A program made the position numbers and the translations under genes. Positions 25,386-33,860 of a stretch of 64,000 nucleotides of DNA are shown piece by piece. The stretch is taken from the NCBI GenBank assembly GCA_965242535.1, contig OZ251458.1, positions 3,720,001 through 3,784,000 on the forward strand, written 5' to 3'. This DNA is from VXRD01 sp965242535 (GTDB lineage: Bacteria > Latescibacterota > UBA2968). Every line of letters starts with the position of its first letter. Position 1 is the stretch's first letter. The notes under the pieces are model-generated. The model was not told the origin of the DNA. It made no database searches and was given only the letters and a program-made list of their open reading frames with translations.

Positions 25386-26274
25386 TTGCCGTTTCCGGCA
25401 CGACCACTTTTAGGGCCTTGGGCAAAATTTCAAACGCGAGTTCTCGCGGGCCTTTTGCCACTTCGCCATCGAATTGAAACCAATCGCATTTCTCGCGTGC
25501 AATGCAAATTTTCTTTGCCCGGAACATCTCCACGCCGGGCATGTGGTCAAACGTGTTGTTGAAAAGCCGATGGGTATTCAACGCCATGCGAATCCAGCCC
25601 GGATGGGTGAACACGCACACGTCGAGTTCGCCATCGTCTGGCGCGGCGCGGGGGGCGATGGTCGCGCCGCCGCCGAATTGCGACATGTTGGCGATGGCGA
25701 CGAACAAGGGACGGCGTTCGATCTCCGGATCGTCATTCAATTTCAACCGCAACCCCTCGGGCTGAAACCAGGGCAAGACCCGCGCGGTGAGCAGGACGTA
25801 AGGCAAAAAGCCCCGGCGGCCCGCGCGATGGGCATACCGCCGGGCCACCTCGGCGTCCAAGCCAATGCCGGCCGTGGCGAAAAACAGGGCATCGCCTGCG
25901 CGCCCCGCGTCGATCTGGCGAATCCGCGGGCGGACAAACGCCTCGCACGCCTCGGTGGGATTTAGGGACAATTTCAACTCGCGCGCAAACGCATTGCCCG
26001 ACCCGGCAGGCACGATGCCCAAGGGCATCTCCGTGTGGACCAACGCGCGGCCCACCTCGTTGATCGTGCCATCGCCGCCAATGGCGACCACCAAATCAAA
26101 GCCATCCTCTAACGCGCGGGCCGCCAACTGCGTGGCATGCCCCGGATACTGCGTGTCTGCAATGACAAAATCCAGCCCGGCCCTTTCGCAGGCGGCAATC
26201 GCGCACGAGCGCACGCGACGCACGCCAGCCTGCGGATTCGCAATGCCGAGCACGCGGGAAAATCGCGCGTTCAT
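25312..26274 (-). CDS. Diacylglycerol kinase-like lipid kinase (YegS/BmrU family)
   Basis: 320 residues. The DAGK catalytic domain shows an N-terminal IANPQAG, the nucleotide-binding VAIGGDGTINEV (GGDGT at 66-70) and GIVPAGSGNAFAREL (about 87-100), the hallmarks of enzymes that phosphorylate diacylglycerol or related lipids at the membrane. The start overlaps the stop of the adenylate kinase gene as ATGA, so the two are translationally coupled. The natural end of the family is near KVVVP; the last 25 or so residues (EGRRETGEAIAIVETG and after) are read from the adjacent repeat array. Confidence 0.9.
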   Translation of the reverse strand: MNARFSRVLGIANPQAGVRRVRSCAIAACERAGLDFVIADTQYPGHATQLAARALEDGFDLVVAIGGDGTINEVGRALVHTEMPLGIVPAGSGNAFARELKLSLNPTEACEAFVRPRIRQIDAGRAGDALFFATAGIGLDAEVARRYAHRAGRRGFLPYVLLTARVLPWFQPEGLRLKLNDDPEIERRPLFVAIANMSQFGGGATIAPRAAPDDGELDVCVFTHPGWIRMALNTHRLFNNTFDHMPGVEMFRAKKICIAREKCDWFQFDGEVAKGPRELAFEILPKALKVVVPETAKEGRRETGEAIAIVETGPRACPKM

Positions 26275-26858
26275 GGATGCAAAAAATCGACCAGTGCCTG
26301 ACCGATATTCCTCAAAATTTTGGACGGGGGATGCGACACATCGATCTGCTGCACAATCGAATCGGGATAGTGCCTCAAAACCTCGACCGTCTGTCGGTCA
26401 TAGACCTCGAACCGCTTGCGGATGATCTCTTCGCTCGCGTCATCCACCCGATACGCGACGAGCGCGCGGCCGAAAAGCCGCTTGATCAGCACCTCCCGAT
26501 CTGGGCAATCCAACAAGATGATCAATTTGACATTCAAACGCGCATCGGCCATTTGCGCTTGGGCGAGCGTGCGCGGGAGGCCATCCAAAACCAAGGTGTG
26601 TTGATCGGGCTTAAACGTGCCAAACTCGACGAGGCGCTGCATGTGATCGCGCCACAGGGACACGACAAACTCATCGGGCACCAACTCGCCCTTGCGGATG
26701 CTCGCCAACGCCATTTCCCCCGGCTGGCTGTTGAGGTCCAGTGCCCTGAGCATATCGCCGCTGGAAAAGTGGAACAAGTCCGGAATTTGTTTTAACACGC
26801 TCCCCCAAGTGCCTTTTCCCGCGCCGGGGGGGCCGAACAACAAGACGGTTTCATACAT
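26271..26858 (-). CDS. Adenylate kinase-like nucleoside monophosphate kinase
   Basis: 195 residues. The start at 26858 has AGAAAGG upstream and gives MYETVLLFGPPGAGKGTWGS, with the P-loop lysine at K15. NMP-binding features (FSSGDMLRA, LVLDGLPRTLAQA) and a short LID region without the zinc-binding insert are present. Length fits the short adenylate kinase form. It is probably a paralogue with a specialised role, since the main adk normally sits in the ribosomal protein cluster; that is inference. Confidence 0.87.
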   Translation of the reverse strand: MYETVLLFGPPGAGKGTWGSVLKQIPDLFHFSSGDMLRALDLNSQPGEMALASIRKGELVPDEFVVSLWRDHMQRLVEFGTFKPDQHTLVLDGLPRTLAQAQMADARLNVKLIILLDCPDREVLIKRLFGRALVAYRVDDASEEIIRKRFEVYDRQTVEVLRHYPDSIVQQIDVSHPPSKILRNIGQALVDFLHP

Positions 26859-26899
26859 TTGATGCCTTTCTGTTGAGATGGGCGCGATCGCACGGGCGT

Positions 26900-26985
26900 A
26901 CAATCTTACGGACGTAAGATTTATTGTTCGGGCGTATTGTACGGGCGTAAAATTTTACGCCCCGACGACCGCGATTGTATTTTGA
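26900..26985. repeat. Palindromic repeats with GGGCGTAAAATTTTACGCC (copy 2)
   Basis: Two palindromes lie in the gap between the adenylate kinase and DUF1854 genes: CTTACGGACGTAAG near 26905 and GGCGTAAAATTTTACGCC near 26945. The latter belongs to the family also found at about 8323, 30253 and 36063. Confidence 0.85.
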
Positions 26986-27062
26986 CAGAACGGAGCTGCG
27001 ATTGTATTTTTAGCCCTTGCGTCTGACCTTTTAACACCGACCGCTTTCCCAAGGAGAAACCC

Positions 27063-27653
27063 GTGAACCTCGATCCCACCGCTCTTTCACTCAAAAAAGA
27101 TGGCGACAAAATCGAAGCCCTCATCCACGGCGAAACCGAGCGCGTCGAGCGCGTCGCGCGTGCGTTTCCGAGAAGCAATCCCGATCGCTTCGTCAGCTTG
27201 CTCGATGCCGTGGGGCACGAAATCGGCATCATCGAAAATCCCAGTGAACTCGACGATGCGTCGCGCGAGGTGCTCGAAGCCGAACTCAAAGCCATCTACT
27301 TCGTCCCGACCATCAACGCGATTCGCTCCGTCGTCTCCAAGGGCACGGGCAGCGAGTGGACGGTCGATACCGACGATGGGGAATACACCTTTCGCATTCT
27401 CGGACGGGACGCGCTCAAAGGCGACGAACCGCCGACCCTCGAAATTGTGGACGAACACGGCAAGCGATACAAAATCGACAATTACTGGGAACTCGACGCC
27501 CAAAGCCGGGACCTCACCTCGGACCTCTTGCCGGACAAAATCCTCAAGGCGCGCTATTACACGCGCTCGTTCAGCTCGAGGGGTAGCAGTGGCCGCGGCA
27601 AGAGCTCGAGGAGTTCGAGCGGCGGGTCGAGCGCGATGATGGGCATTCGATGA
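27063..27653 (+). CDS. DUF1854 family protein with Ser/Arg/Gly-rich tail
   Basis: 196 residues with a GTG start nine bases after AAGGAG. The core (FPRSNPDRFVSLLDAVGHEI, then EAELKAIYFVPTINAIRSV, WTVDTDDGEYTF and RYKIDNYWELDAQSRDL) matches DUF1854, a small family often found next to cyanophycin-related or ABC-transporter genes; no such partner is here. The last 35 residues are a low-complexity Ser/Gly/Arg tail with an SSGRGKSSRSSSGG motif, likely flexible and possibly nucleic-acid or peptide binding. Function is unknown. Confidence 0.8.
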   Translation: MNLDPTALSLKKDGDKIEALIHGETERVERVARAFPRSNPDRFVSLLDAVGHEIGIIENPSELDDASREVLEAELKAIYFVPTINAIRSVVSKGTGSEWTVDTDDGEYTFRILGRDALKGDEPPTLEIVDEHGKRYKIDNYWELDAQSRDLTSDLLPDKILKARYYTRSFSSRGSSGRGKSSRSSSGGSSAMMGIR

Positions 27654-27657
27654 TCCT

Positions 27658-28833
27658 TCAACAACACCGCACGCCCAACAGCACTTCGGCCAGCAACTGA
27701 TCCAACCGCTCATAGCCGAGGCCGACGCGGCCCATCGCGTCGATGTCAAACCGAACGCGCTGGAGTGTCCGTGCCTTTTCCCGGCTGTATTTGCCCAGAT
27801 GTCGCCCGTACTCGGGGTTCTGGTTCGCCAAGTTTCGCAAAATCCCCTGAATTTCCGCATCGGCTTCAAATTGCGCGGCTTTTTCCCGCAGGATATTGTA
27901 CGTCCGCATGCACCCTGCGGCGAACTCCCATACCCCATCTTCGTCTTCCGTGCGAAAGGCGTGCGCGTCGAAGTGTTTCGGCCCTGCGTACCCGCTGTTT
28001 TCCAACAAGCGCACGAGCAAAAACGCGCTCTTGTAATCCTCTGAGCCAAACCGAAAATCCTGATCGTAGCGCCCAAACCGCTGGTCGTTGAGGTCGATGT
28101 GGAACAACTTGCCCGCCTCGAGTGCTTGGGCGACGCCGTGATGGAAATTTAACCCGGCCATGTGTTCGTGCGCGACTTCTGGATTGACGCCCACCATCTC
28201 GGGGTGATCCAGCGTTTCGATAAAGGCCAAGTAGTGCCCGGTCGTCGGAAAATACATATCCGCACGCGGTTCGTTGGGCTTGGCCTCGAGCGCGAATTTC
28301 AAATCGTATCGCTGGTCGCGCGCGTACTCGCACAGATAATTTAGCCCCTCGCGGTAGCGTTTGAGGGCCTCGATGGGGTCTTTGCCCACATTGCACTCGG
28401 CGCCTTCGCGGCCGCCCCAAAACACGTAGGTCGCGGCGCCCAATTCCACGCCCAAATCGATGGCCCGCATGATTTTTTGCAAGCCGTAAGCGCGAATTTT
28501 GGGGTCGTTGGACGTAAAGCCCCCGTCCTTAAACACGGGATGCGAAAAGGTGTTGGTGGTCGCCATCGGCACCACCATGCCGCAATTTTCCAGCGCGTTT
28601 TTGAAATCGCGCACAATTTTGTCGCGCTGTTGCAACGTGGCGTCGATCGGCACGAGGTCATTGTCGTGCAGGTTGACGCCCCACGCGCCGAGTTCGCTCA
28701 ACCGCTGCACCATCCGTTCCGGCGCGATCGGATTCCGCGTGGGGTCGCCAAAGGGATCGCGCCCGGGGTTGCCCACGGTCCACAACCCAAATGAAAACCT
28801 ATCCTCTTTCTTCGGCGTATATGCGTCTGCCAT
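27658..28833 (-). CDS. xylA: Xylose isomerase, short (actinobacterial-like) class
   Basis: 391 residues with GAGGAGG before the ATG. It interconverts D-xylose and D-xylulose (and glucose/fructose) with two divalent metals. Seen: catalytic H56/D59 in NLHDNDL, FSHPVFKDGGFTSND, WGGREG, the metal ligand Glu and the Lys in ALEAKPNEPR, NPEVAHEHMAGLNFHHG, FHIDLNDQR and YDQDFRFG, and the last ligand Asp in KHFDAHAFR. The N-terminus FSFGLWTVGNPGRDPFG and the length near 390 place it with the short class typified by Streptomyces/Actinoplanes enzymes rather than the 440-residue class. No xylulokinase gene is nearby. Confidence 0.95.
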   Translation of the reverse strand: MADAYTPKKEDRFSFGLWTVGNPGRDPFGDPTRNPIAPERMVQRLSELGAWGVNLHDNDLVPIDATLQQRDKIVRDFKNALENCGMVVPMATTNTFSHPVFKDGGFTSNDPKIRAYGLQKIMRAIDLGVELGAATYVFWGGREGAECNVGKDPIEALKRYREGLNYLCEYARDQRYDLKFALEAKPNEPRADMYFPTTGHYLAFIETLDHPEMVGVNPEVAHEHMAGLNFHHGVAQALEAGKLFHIDLNDQRFGRYDQDFRFGSEDYKSAFLLVRLLENSGYAGPKHFDAHAFRTEDEDGVWEFAAGCMRTYNILREKAAQFEADAEIQGILRNLANQNPEYGRHLGKYSREKARTLQRVRFDIDAMGRVGLGYERLDQLLAEVLLGVRCC

Positions 28834-28954
28834 TGGACCTCCTCAAATTGGAAATGGCTCGAGATGATACTCGCAAAATCAGCGCGTAAAATATTACCCC
28901 ATCCGCCAAGTGTCAATGTACAATTCGACAAAACGCAATCAGGAGCCTGCGACC

Positions 28955-30193
28955 ATGGTCATCCGCGACCCGGTTCACGGGGACCTCGCCTTCAACGAAT
29001 CCGAACGCAGGGTCATGGACACGCGGCACATGCAACGCCTGCGCGGCGTGCGCCAAACCGGAACCGCATACCTCGTCTATCCGGGCTGCGTCCACACGCG
29101 GTTTGAACACTCCTTGGGCACCGTAGCAATGGCGCGGCGCGTCCTCGACGCCCTGCGTCACAAAGGCGCGCACATCGAACCCGAACAGGCCGATGCGGTC
29201 GCCTTAGCCGCGCTGGTTCACGACATCTCGCACCTGCCCTTTGGGCACACGTTTGAAGACGAGCGCAAACTCTTTCCCCGCCACGACACGGCGGCCCGCA
29301 TCGAGCACTTCCTATCGCAAACGGAAATCGCGCAAGCCCTCGACGCTTCGGGCCTGCGCGACATCGTCGTTTCCCTGCTCGCGGACAACTCGTTTTCCCC
29401 CGCGTGGATGCAACAGATCGTATCGAGCACCATCGACGCGGACCTGCTCGACTACCTGCGCCGAGACGCCTATTTCGCGGGCCTGCGCCAAAATTACGAT
29501 GACCGCATTTTCAGCACCTTCGTGCTCGCGGACGACGCCCTGGCCATCGATCTGACCCGCCTGAGCACGCGCACCGAATTGTTGCACCTGCTCCGCTTGC
29601 GCTATTTCCTCACCGAGCGCGTTTATTATCACCACGCCAAAGTCGCGTCCGGCGCGATGATCGCCAAAGCCGTCGAACTCGCCACCGAACGCGGGCTCGC
29701 AGAAACCGACCTCTACGCCCTGACCGACGAAGCCCTGTTTCGCCACTTGCTCGGCTACGAAGACCCGCGCATCGACCGCTTGATCACAGGCGTTTGCGAC
29801 CGGCGCCTGCTCAAACGCGCGTACGCGATTTCCACCGCCGAAACGGGCCGCCGAGGGCGCGATGAATTGATCGCAAAATACAACCGATCCGCCGAATCCC
29901 GCCAACGGATGGAACGCGAGATCGCCGACGCCGTGACCCTCAACCCGGATCAAATCATCCTCTATTGCCCCGACATCTCGGCCATCAAAGAAGCGCGCGT
30001 GCGCGTGGTCACCCGCCATGGCCTGACCCGCCTCAACGACCCGCCCGACAATCCGCCCTTTGACGTCAAAGCCGTGGAAGACCAATACGACCGCCTGTGG
30101 AAATTCTACATCTTCGCGCCCGAAAGCTACAAAGAGCGCGTCGGTCGAGTGTGCGAGCGCGTTTTCGGCGAGCAAAATGGGGTAGGGCGGTAA
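28955..30193 (+). CDS. HD-domain phosphohydrolase (dNTPase/SAMHD1-like)
   Basis: 412 residues. The start at 28955 follows AGGAGC and gives MVIRDPVHGDLAFNESERRV, the conserved opening of this family. Metal-binding HD residues are seen in CVHTRFEHSLG, ALVHDISHLPFGHTFED and the distal Asp in TIDADLLDYLRRDA. The helical C-terminal half matches the YdhJ/SAMHD1-like group, which includes triphosphohydrolases acting on dNTPs. The substrate is not known here. It is transcribed divergently from xylA with a gap of about 120 bases. The 3' end abuts a GGGAGAC heptamer array. Confidence 0.9.
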   Translation: MVIRDPVHGDLAFNESERRVMDTRHMQRLRGVRQTGTAYLVYPGCVHTRFEHSLGTVAMARRVLDALRHKGAHIEPEQADAVALAALVHDISHLPFGHTFEDERKLFPRHDTAARIEHFLSQTEIAQALDASGLRDIVVSLLADNSFSPAWMQQIVSSTIDADLLDYLRRDAYFAGLRQNYDDRIFSTFVLADDALAIDLTRLSTRTELLHLLRLRYFLTERVYYHHAKVASGAMIAKAVELATERGLAETDLYALTDEALFRHLLGYEDPRIDRLITGVCDRRLLKRAYAISTAETGRRGRDELIAKYNRSAESRQRMEREIADAVTLNPDQIILYCPDISAIKEARVRVVTRHGLTRLNDPPDNPPFDVKAVEDQYDRLWKFYIFAPESYKERVGRVCERVFGEQNGVGR

Positions 30194-30410
30194 GACGGGA
30201 GACGGGAGACGGGAGACGGGAGAGGCAAAGATCAGTAGTCAGGCCGCGTAGAGGCGTAAAATTTTACGCCCTTACAGAGCGTCAGAGGTTATCGTAGGGA
30301 CAGGCCCCCGTGCCTGTCCGTGCATCCCGCGGCGAAACGGTCAGAGGTCAGTTATCTCGCCCCGTCCCCATCAACACGTAGGGACAGGCCCCCGTGCCAT
30401 TTGTACCAAC
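30194..30410. repeat. Heptamer run and inverted copies of dispersed palindromes
   Basis: About five GGGAGAC units (30194-30225) are followed by the inverted copy of the 8308-8358 repeat (about 30233-30287) and two minus-oriented GTAGGGACAGGCCCCCGTGCC hairpins near 30294 and 30379. No gene is seen between 30194 and 30539. Confidence 0.9.
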
Positions 30411-30452
30411 TCATTCATTATCGGGATCACTTTGCAGTTCCACCGTCCTTCA

Positions 30453-30517
30453 GAGAAGCCATCGCCAACCGTGCCCTCGCAAAAGTTCATCAACGAAAGC
30501 CATCGGGCACAGCGCGG
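30453..30517 (+). repeat. Segment shared with the MITE-like element at 48596-49000
   Basis: About 65 bases around CGTGCCCTCGCAAAAG and CATCAACGAAAG recur in inverted orientation at 48868-48930 with only a few changes. The terminal inverted repeats of the 48596 element are absent here, so this is a fragment. Confidence 0.85.
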
Positions 30518-30539
30518 CTTACCCTGCCCTCGTCCGCGT

Positions 30540-31055
30540 TCATCCGCCCTCTTGCCTCCTGTGCTTGACGCGATCAAACAGCGGGAGATCGGCTCGTCCC
30601 GCGCTTTCCATCTTTTGGTGGCATGACGGGCACAAGCTGATCAGATTGCCCAGTTGATTGGCCTCTTTTGGCGAATCGAAAAGCCGATACGGAATTTTGT
30701 GGTGGACATCCATCTGCCGCCCGAGCGCGTCTTCTGTTAGCCCACACGCCACGCAGCAAAACCCATCGCGCTTCCGCGCCAAATCCGCCTGCGTTTTCCA
30801 ATTGCCCCCGCGATATTCGGGGCGGCCTTCGAGCACGAGTTCAAAAGCCTCGTCGGATTCCCATTCGGCTCTGCACCGCGTGCTGCAAAACTGCGGCCGC
30901 ATGCCCTTTTCAATGTACCAGCGCGGTTGGGCAAATCGCTTTCCGCATTGCACGCATCGCACGGCGATATGGTCTTCGCGCCGAACTTCTCGTTCCTCTT
31001 CAAACGCCAAGCGCGTTTGCGGCGATGTGATCGATGAATACTTTTTCTGTGCCAT
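30540..31055 (-). CDS. HNH endonuclease domain protein
   Basis: 171 residues from the ATG at 31055 (MAQKKYSSITSPQ); the Shine-Dalgarno is weak. An N-terminal zinc-finger-like segment has CVQCGKRF...FCSTRCRAEW, with four Cys. The C-terminal HNH motif is CVACGLTEDALG...MDVHHKIPYR...NLISLCPSCHQKM, with His-His, Asn and the second Cys pair in place. Such proteins range from homing and restriction nucleases to general DNA nicking enzymes. It is solitary here, so no system is assigned. Confidence 0.85.
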   Translation of the reverse strand: MAQKKYSSITSPQTRLAFEEEREVRREDHIAVRCVQCGKRFAQPRWYIEKGMRPQFCSTRCRAEWESDEAFELVLEGRPEYRGGNWKTQADLARKRDGFCCVACGLTEDALGRQMDVHHKIPYRLFDSPKEANQLGNLISLCPSCHQKMESAGRADLPLFDRVKHRRQEGG

Positions 31056-31252
31056 CGTCGTTAAATCCCAAAAAATAACGCCCTGCCTCCCGCCATTGCT
31101 CCGTCCGTCCGATAGCGATTGGATAGGCGGAATATCGTCACGATTGGCATAAATGGCAAGTCCCGCGCCGTTATCCGACGGGTTGCCAATGCGTCTAAAA
31201 TGTATTATCCTTCGGGCCGACGCCAAGACAAAAAACAGAGTTGGAGCATCTC

Positions 31253-33634
31253 ATGGTCAAAAATTATCTCAAAACCGCACTCCGCAATTTCTATCGTCAA
31301 AAAACCCATTCCGCGATCAACATCGCGGGCCTCTGCGTGGGCTTGGCCTGTAGCTTTTTGATTTTTATGTGGATCGCGCACGAACTCAGCTACGATCAGT
31401 TCCACGCCGAAGGCGACCGAATCTACCGCCTGATGAGAAACCACCACGGCAAGAGCAAAATCTCGACCTTGTCTTCTATCCCCGCGCCGAGTGCCCATTT
31501 GTTGCGAGATCGATATCCAGAAGTGACCGAGACCGTGCTCGTCACCTGGAACCAGCCCATGCTTTTGACGCACGGTGATCAAACATTTCGGGAGCGCGGT
31601 CAGCACGCGGGCGAGGGATTCTTCAAAATATTCACCTTCCCCCTCCTCTTGGGCGACCCCGAAACCGCGATAGCCGAACCGAACGACATCGCCATCTCGG
31701 CGCGGCTGGCGGAAAAATATTTTGGATCGGATTGGCGAAATACCGCGCTGGGGCAGGTCTTTGTGGTGAACGATTCGCACGCGCTACTAAAATACGACAA
31801 CAAGAGCTTCAAGGTGACAGCCGTGTTTGAAAACATGCCCATCAATTCGACGCAGAGATACGACTTTATTTTACCGATAGCCTCTTATCGCGCCGACAAA
31901 CCCTGGCTCGAGCGGTGGACCGCGAACCACCTGCGCCTGTACGTCCAACTGCAAAGGGATGTGGATATCGATCGCTTCAATGCCAAGATCAAAAACATCA
32001 TAAAAGAAAATGACAAAACCGTTACGAGCGATGCGTTTTTACAACCCTACCGCGATATCCATCTGTATTCCGACTACAGAAATGGCAAACTAATCGGCGG
32101 CCGGATAGACTACGTGCAGATGTTCAGCGTCGTAGCCGCGTTCATCATCGCGATTGCCAGCATCAATTTTATGAATCTCTCGACGGCGCGATCCGCGCAG
32201 CGCGCCCAGGAAATTGGGATTCGCAAAGCCGTGGGCGCCCACAAGTCGCTTCTGATCGGGCAGTTTATGGGCGAATCTCTCGTGATGACCCTGGCCGCAA
32301 CGCTTCTGGCTTTCGCCATCGTCCTCTTGGTTTTGCCGCCGTTTAGCGACTTGATCGGCCAAACCCTCACGACCGATCTCTTCAGCGTCGAGATTTTGGG
32401 CATCTTCTTCGGCATTGCCATCGCGACGGGGTTGCTCGCCGGAAGCTACCCCGCGTTTTACCTGTCCAATTTCGATCCGGCCGTCGCGTTGCGCGGTTCT
32501 TTCGCGCCCGGGTCCGGTTCGAGCCAGTTGCGCCGGGTTTTGGTGGTGTTCCAATTTGGCCTTTCCATTTTGCTCATCATCAGCACGCTGACGGTTTACG
32601 AACAGATCGCGTATATGCGAAACAAAAACCTGGGCATAGAACGCGACAACTTGATCTACCTGCGCTTGGAGGGCGCGGCCAAAAACCAGTACGAGGCGTT
32701 GCGGCGAGAGCTTTTGCAACGACCGGGCATCGTCGGCGTAACGAGCACGGGGCATAACCCGCTGAGGGTGACCAGCACCGGCACGGATGCCATGTGGGAA
32801 GGCAGAGACCCCAATTCCGAACATATTTTTCACAGGTTACAGGCCAACTACGACGTGGTCAAAACCCTGCAAATGGAGATGGTACACGGCCGCGAATTTT
32901 CCAGAGATTTCGCAGGCGACGCCACCAATTTCATCGTGAACGAAGAAATGGCCCGCGTGATGGGCATGGAAAACCCGGTGGGCAACCACCTCCGATTCGG
33001 GCGCGAAGGGCAGATCATCGGCATGGTCAAAAATTTCCATTTTCAATCGCTATACACCGCCATCGAACCGCTCATCATTCGGCTAGATCCCGCTCGCACC
33101 GAATTTCTGTTCGTGCGGATCGCCGCGGGGCAAACCGCCGAGGCCCTTGCCGGGATGGAAAGGGCATTCAAAAAATTCAACCCCAACAGCCCGTTCGAGT
33201 TTTCTTTTCAAGACGAACAATTCGAAAGCATGTATCAAAACGAAAGCACCATGGGCACGCTGGCGACTTTTTTTTCGGTCCTCGCCATTTTCATCTCATG
33301 CCTGGGCTTATTTGGCCTCGCGTCCTTTACCGCCGAACAGCGCACCAAAGAAATCGGCATCCGAAAAGTCCTCGGCGCGTCCATCCCCAACTTAGTGCTC
33401 CTGCTGTCCAAAGAGTTCATCAAACTGGTCGCCCTGGCCTTTGCCCTCGCCGCGCCATTGGCCCACCACCTCATGGCCGGCTGGCTCGATGACTTCGCCT
33501 ACCACACATCCCTCAGTTGGCACGTCTTCACCTTCGCAGGCATCCTATCCCTGATCATCGCCTTTCTCACGGTCAGCTATCAAGCCACTAAAGTCGCCCT
33601 TGCCAATCCCGTCGAATCGTTGCGCTACGAGTAG
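31253..33634 (+). CDS. MacB/FtsX-type ABC transporter permease
   Basis: 793 residues. The ATG at 31253 (MVKNYLKTALRNFYRQK) with GGAG six bases upstream is preferred over the TTG at 31241. The protein has two repeats of MacB periplasmic domain plus FtsX membrane region: an N-terminal TM (INIAGLCVGLACSFLIFMWI), then ELSYDQFH...RIYRLM, three TMs near 285-420, a second anchor near 430, and a final three-TM FtsX module with EQRTKEIGIRKVLGASI. This is the large eight-TM form common in the FCB group and acidobacteria. No MacB ATPase gene is in the window, so the partner lies elsewhere. Confidence 0.92.
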   Translation: MVKNYLKTALRNFYRQKTHSAINIAGLCVGLACSFLIFMWIAHELSYDQFHAEGDRIYRLMRNHHGKSKISTLSSIPAPSAHLLRDRYPEVTETVLVTWNQPMLLTHGDQTFRERGQHAGEGFFKIFTFPLLLGDPETAIAEPNDIAISARLAEKYFGSDWRNTALGQVFVVNDSHALLKYDNKSFKVTAVFENMPINSTQRYDFILPIASYRADKPWLERWTANHLRLYVQLQRDVDIDRFNAKIKNIIKENDKTVTSDAFLQPYRDIHLYSDYRNGKLIGGRIDYVQMFSVVAAFIIAIASINFMNLSTARSAQRAQEIGIRKAVGAHKSLLIGQFMGESLVMTLAATLLAFAIVLLVLPPFSDLIGQTLTTDLFSVEILGIFFGIAIATGLLAGSYPAFYLSNFDPAVALRGSFAPGSGSSQLRRVLVVFQFGLSILLIISTLTVYEQIAYMRNKNLGIERDNLIYLRLEGAAKNQYEALRRELLQRPGIVGVTSTGHNPLRVTSTGTDAMWEGRDPNSEHIFHRLQANYDVVKTLQMEMVHGREFSRDFAGDATNFIVNEEMARVMGMENPVGNHLRFGREGQIIGMVKNFHFQSLYTAIEPLIIRLDPARTEFLFVRIAAGQTAEALAGMERAFKKFNPNSPFEFSFQDEQFESMYQNESTMGTLATFFSVLAIFISCLGLFGLASFTAEQRTKEIGIRKVLGASIPNLVLLLSKEFIKLVALAFALAAPLAHHLMAGWLDDFAYHTSLSWHVFTFAGILSLIIAFLTVSYQATKVALANPVESLRYE

Positions 33635-33860
33635 ATCGTCACCTTTTTCCCAACGGTTTTCAAAAATTTGAACGCCAATTCAAAAACCCTTTAATTTTGA
33701 AAACGCCGATTTTATCCGAACAGCCGGTAAGGTTGCTCCAGCGCGGGATTGAGGGCTTAACGGGTTTTTGCCCTGCGAACTTTTTTGACAATTTGCTCTG
33801 TATCGCATTATACTGCGCGGCATTTGACGCAAATCCATCGCTTCTTCCCCGGAGTGTGTG

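Noticed and set aside
29312..30175. 287-residue minus-strand frame
   Set aside because: Antisense to the HD phosphohydrolase, whose HD metal ligands are intact on the plus strand.
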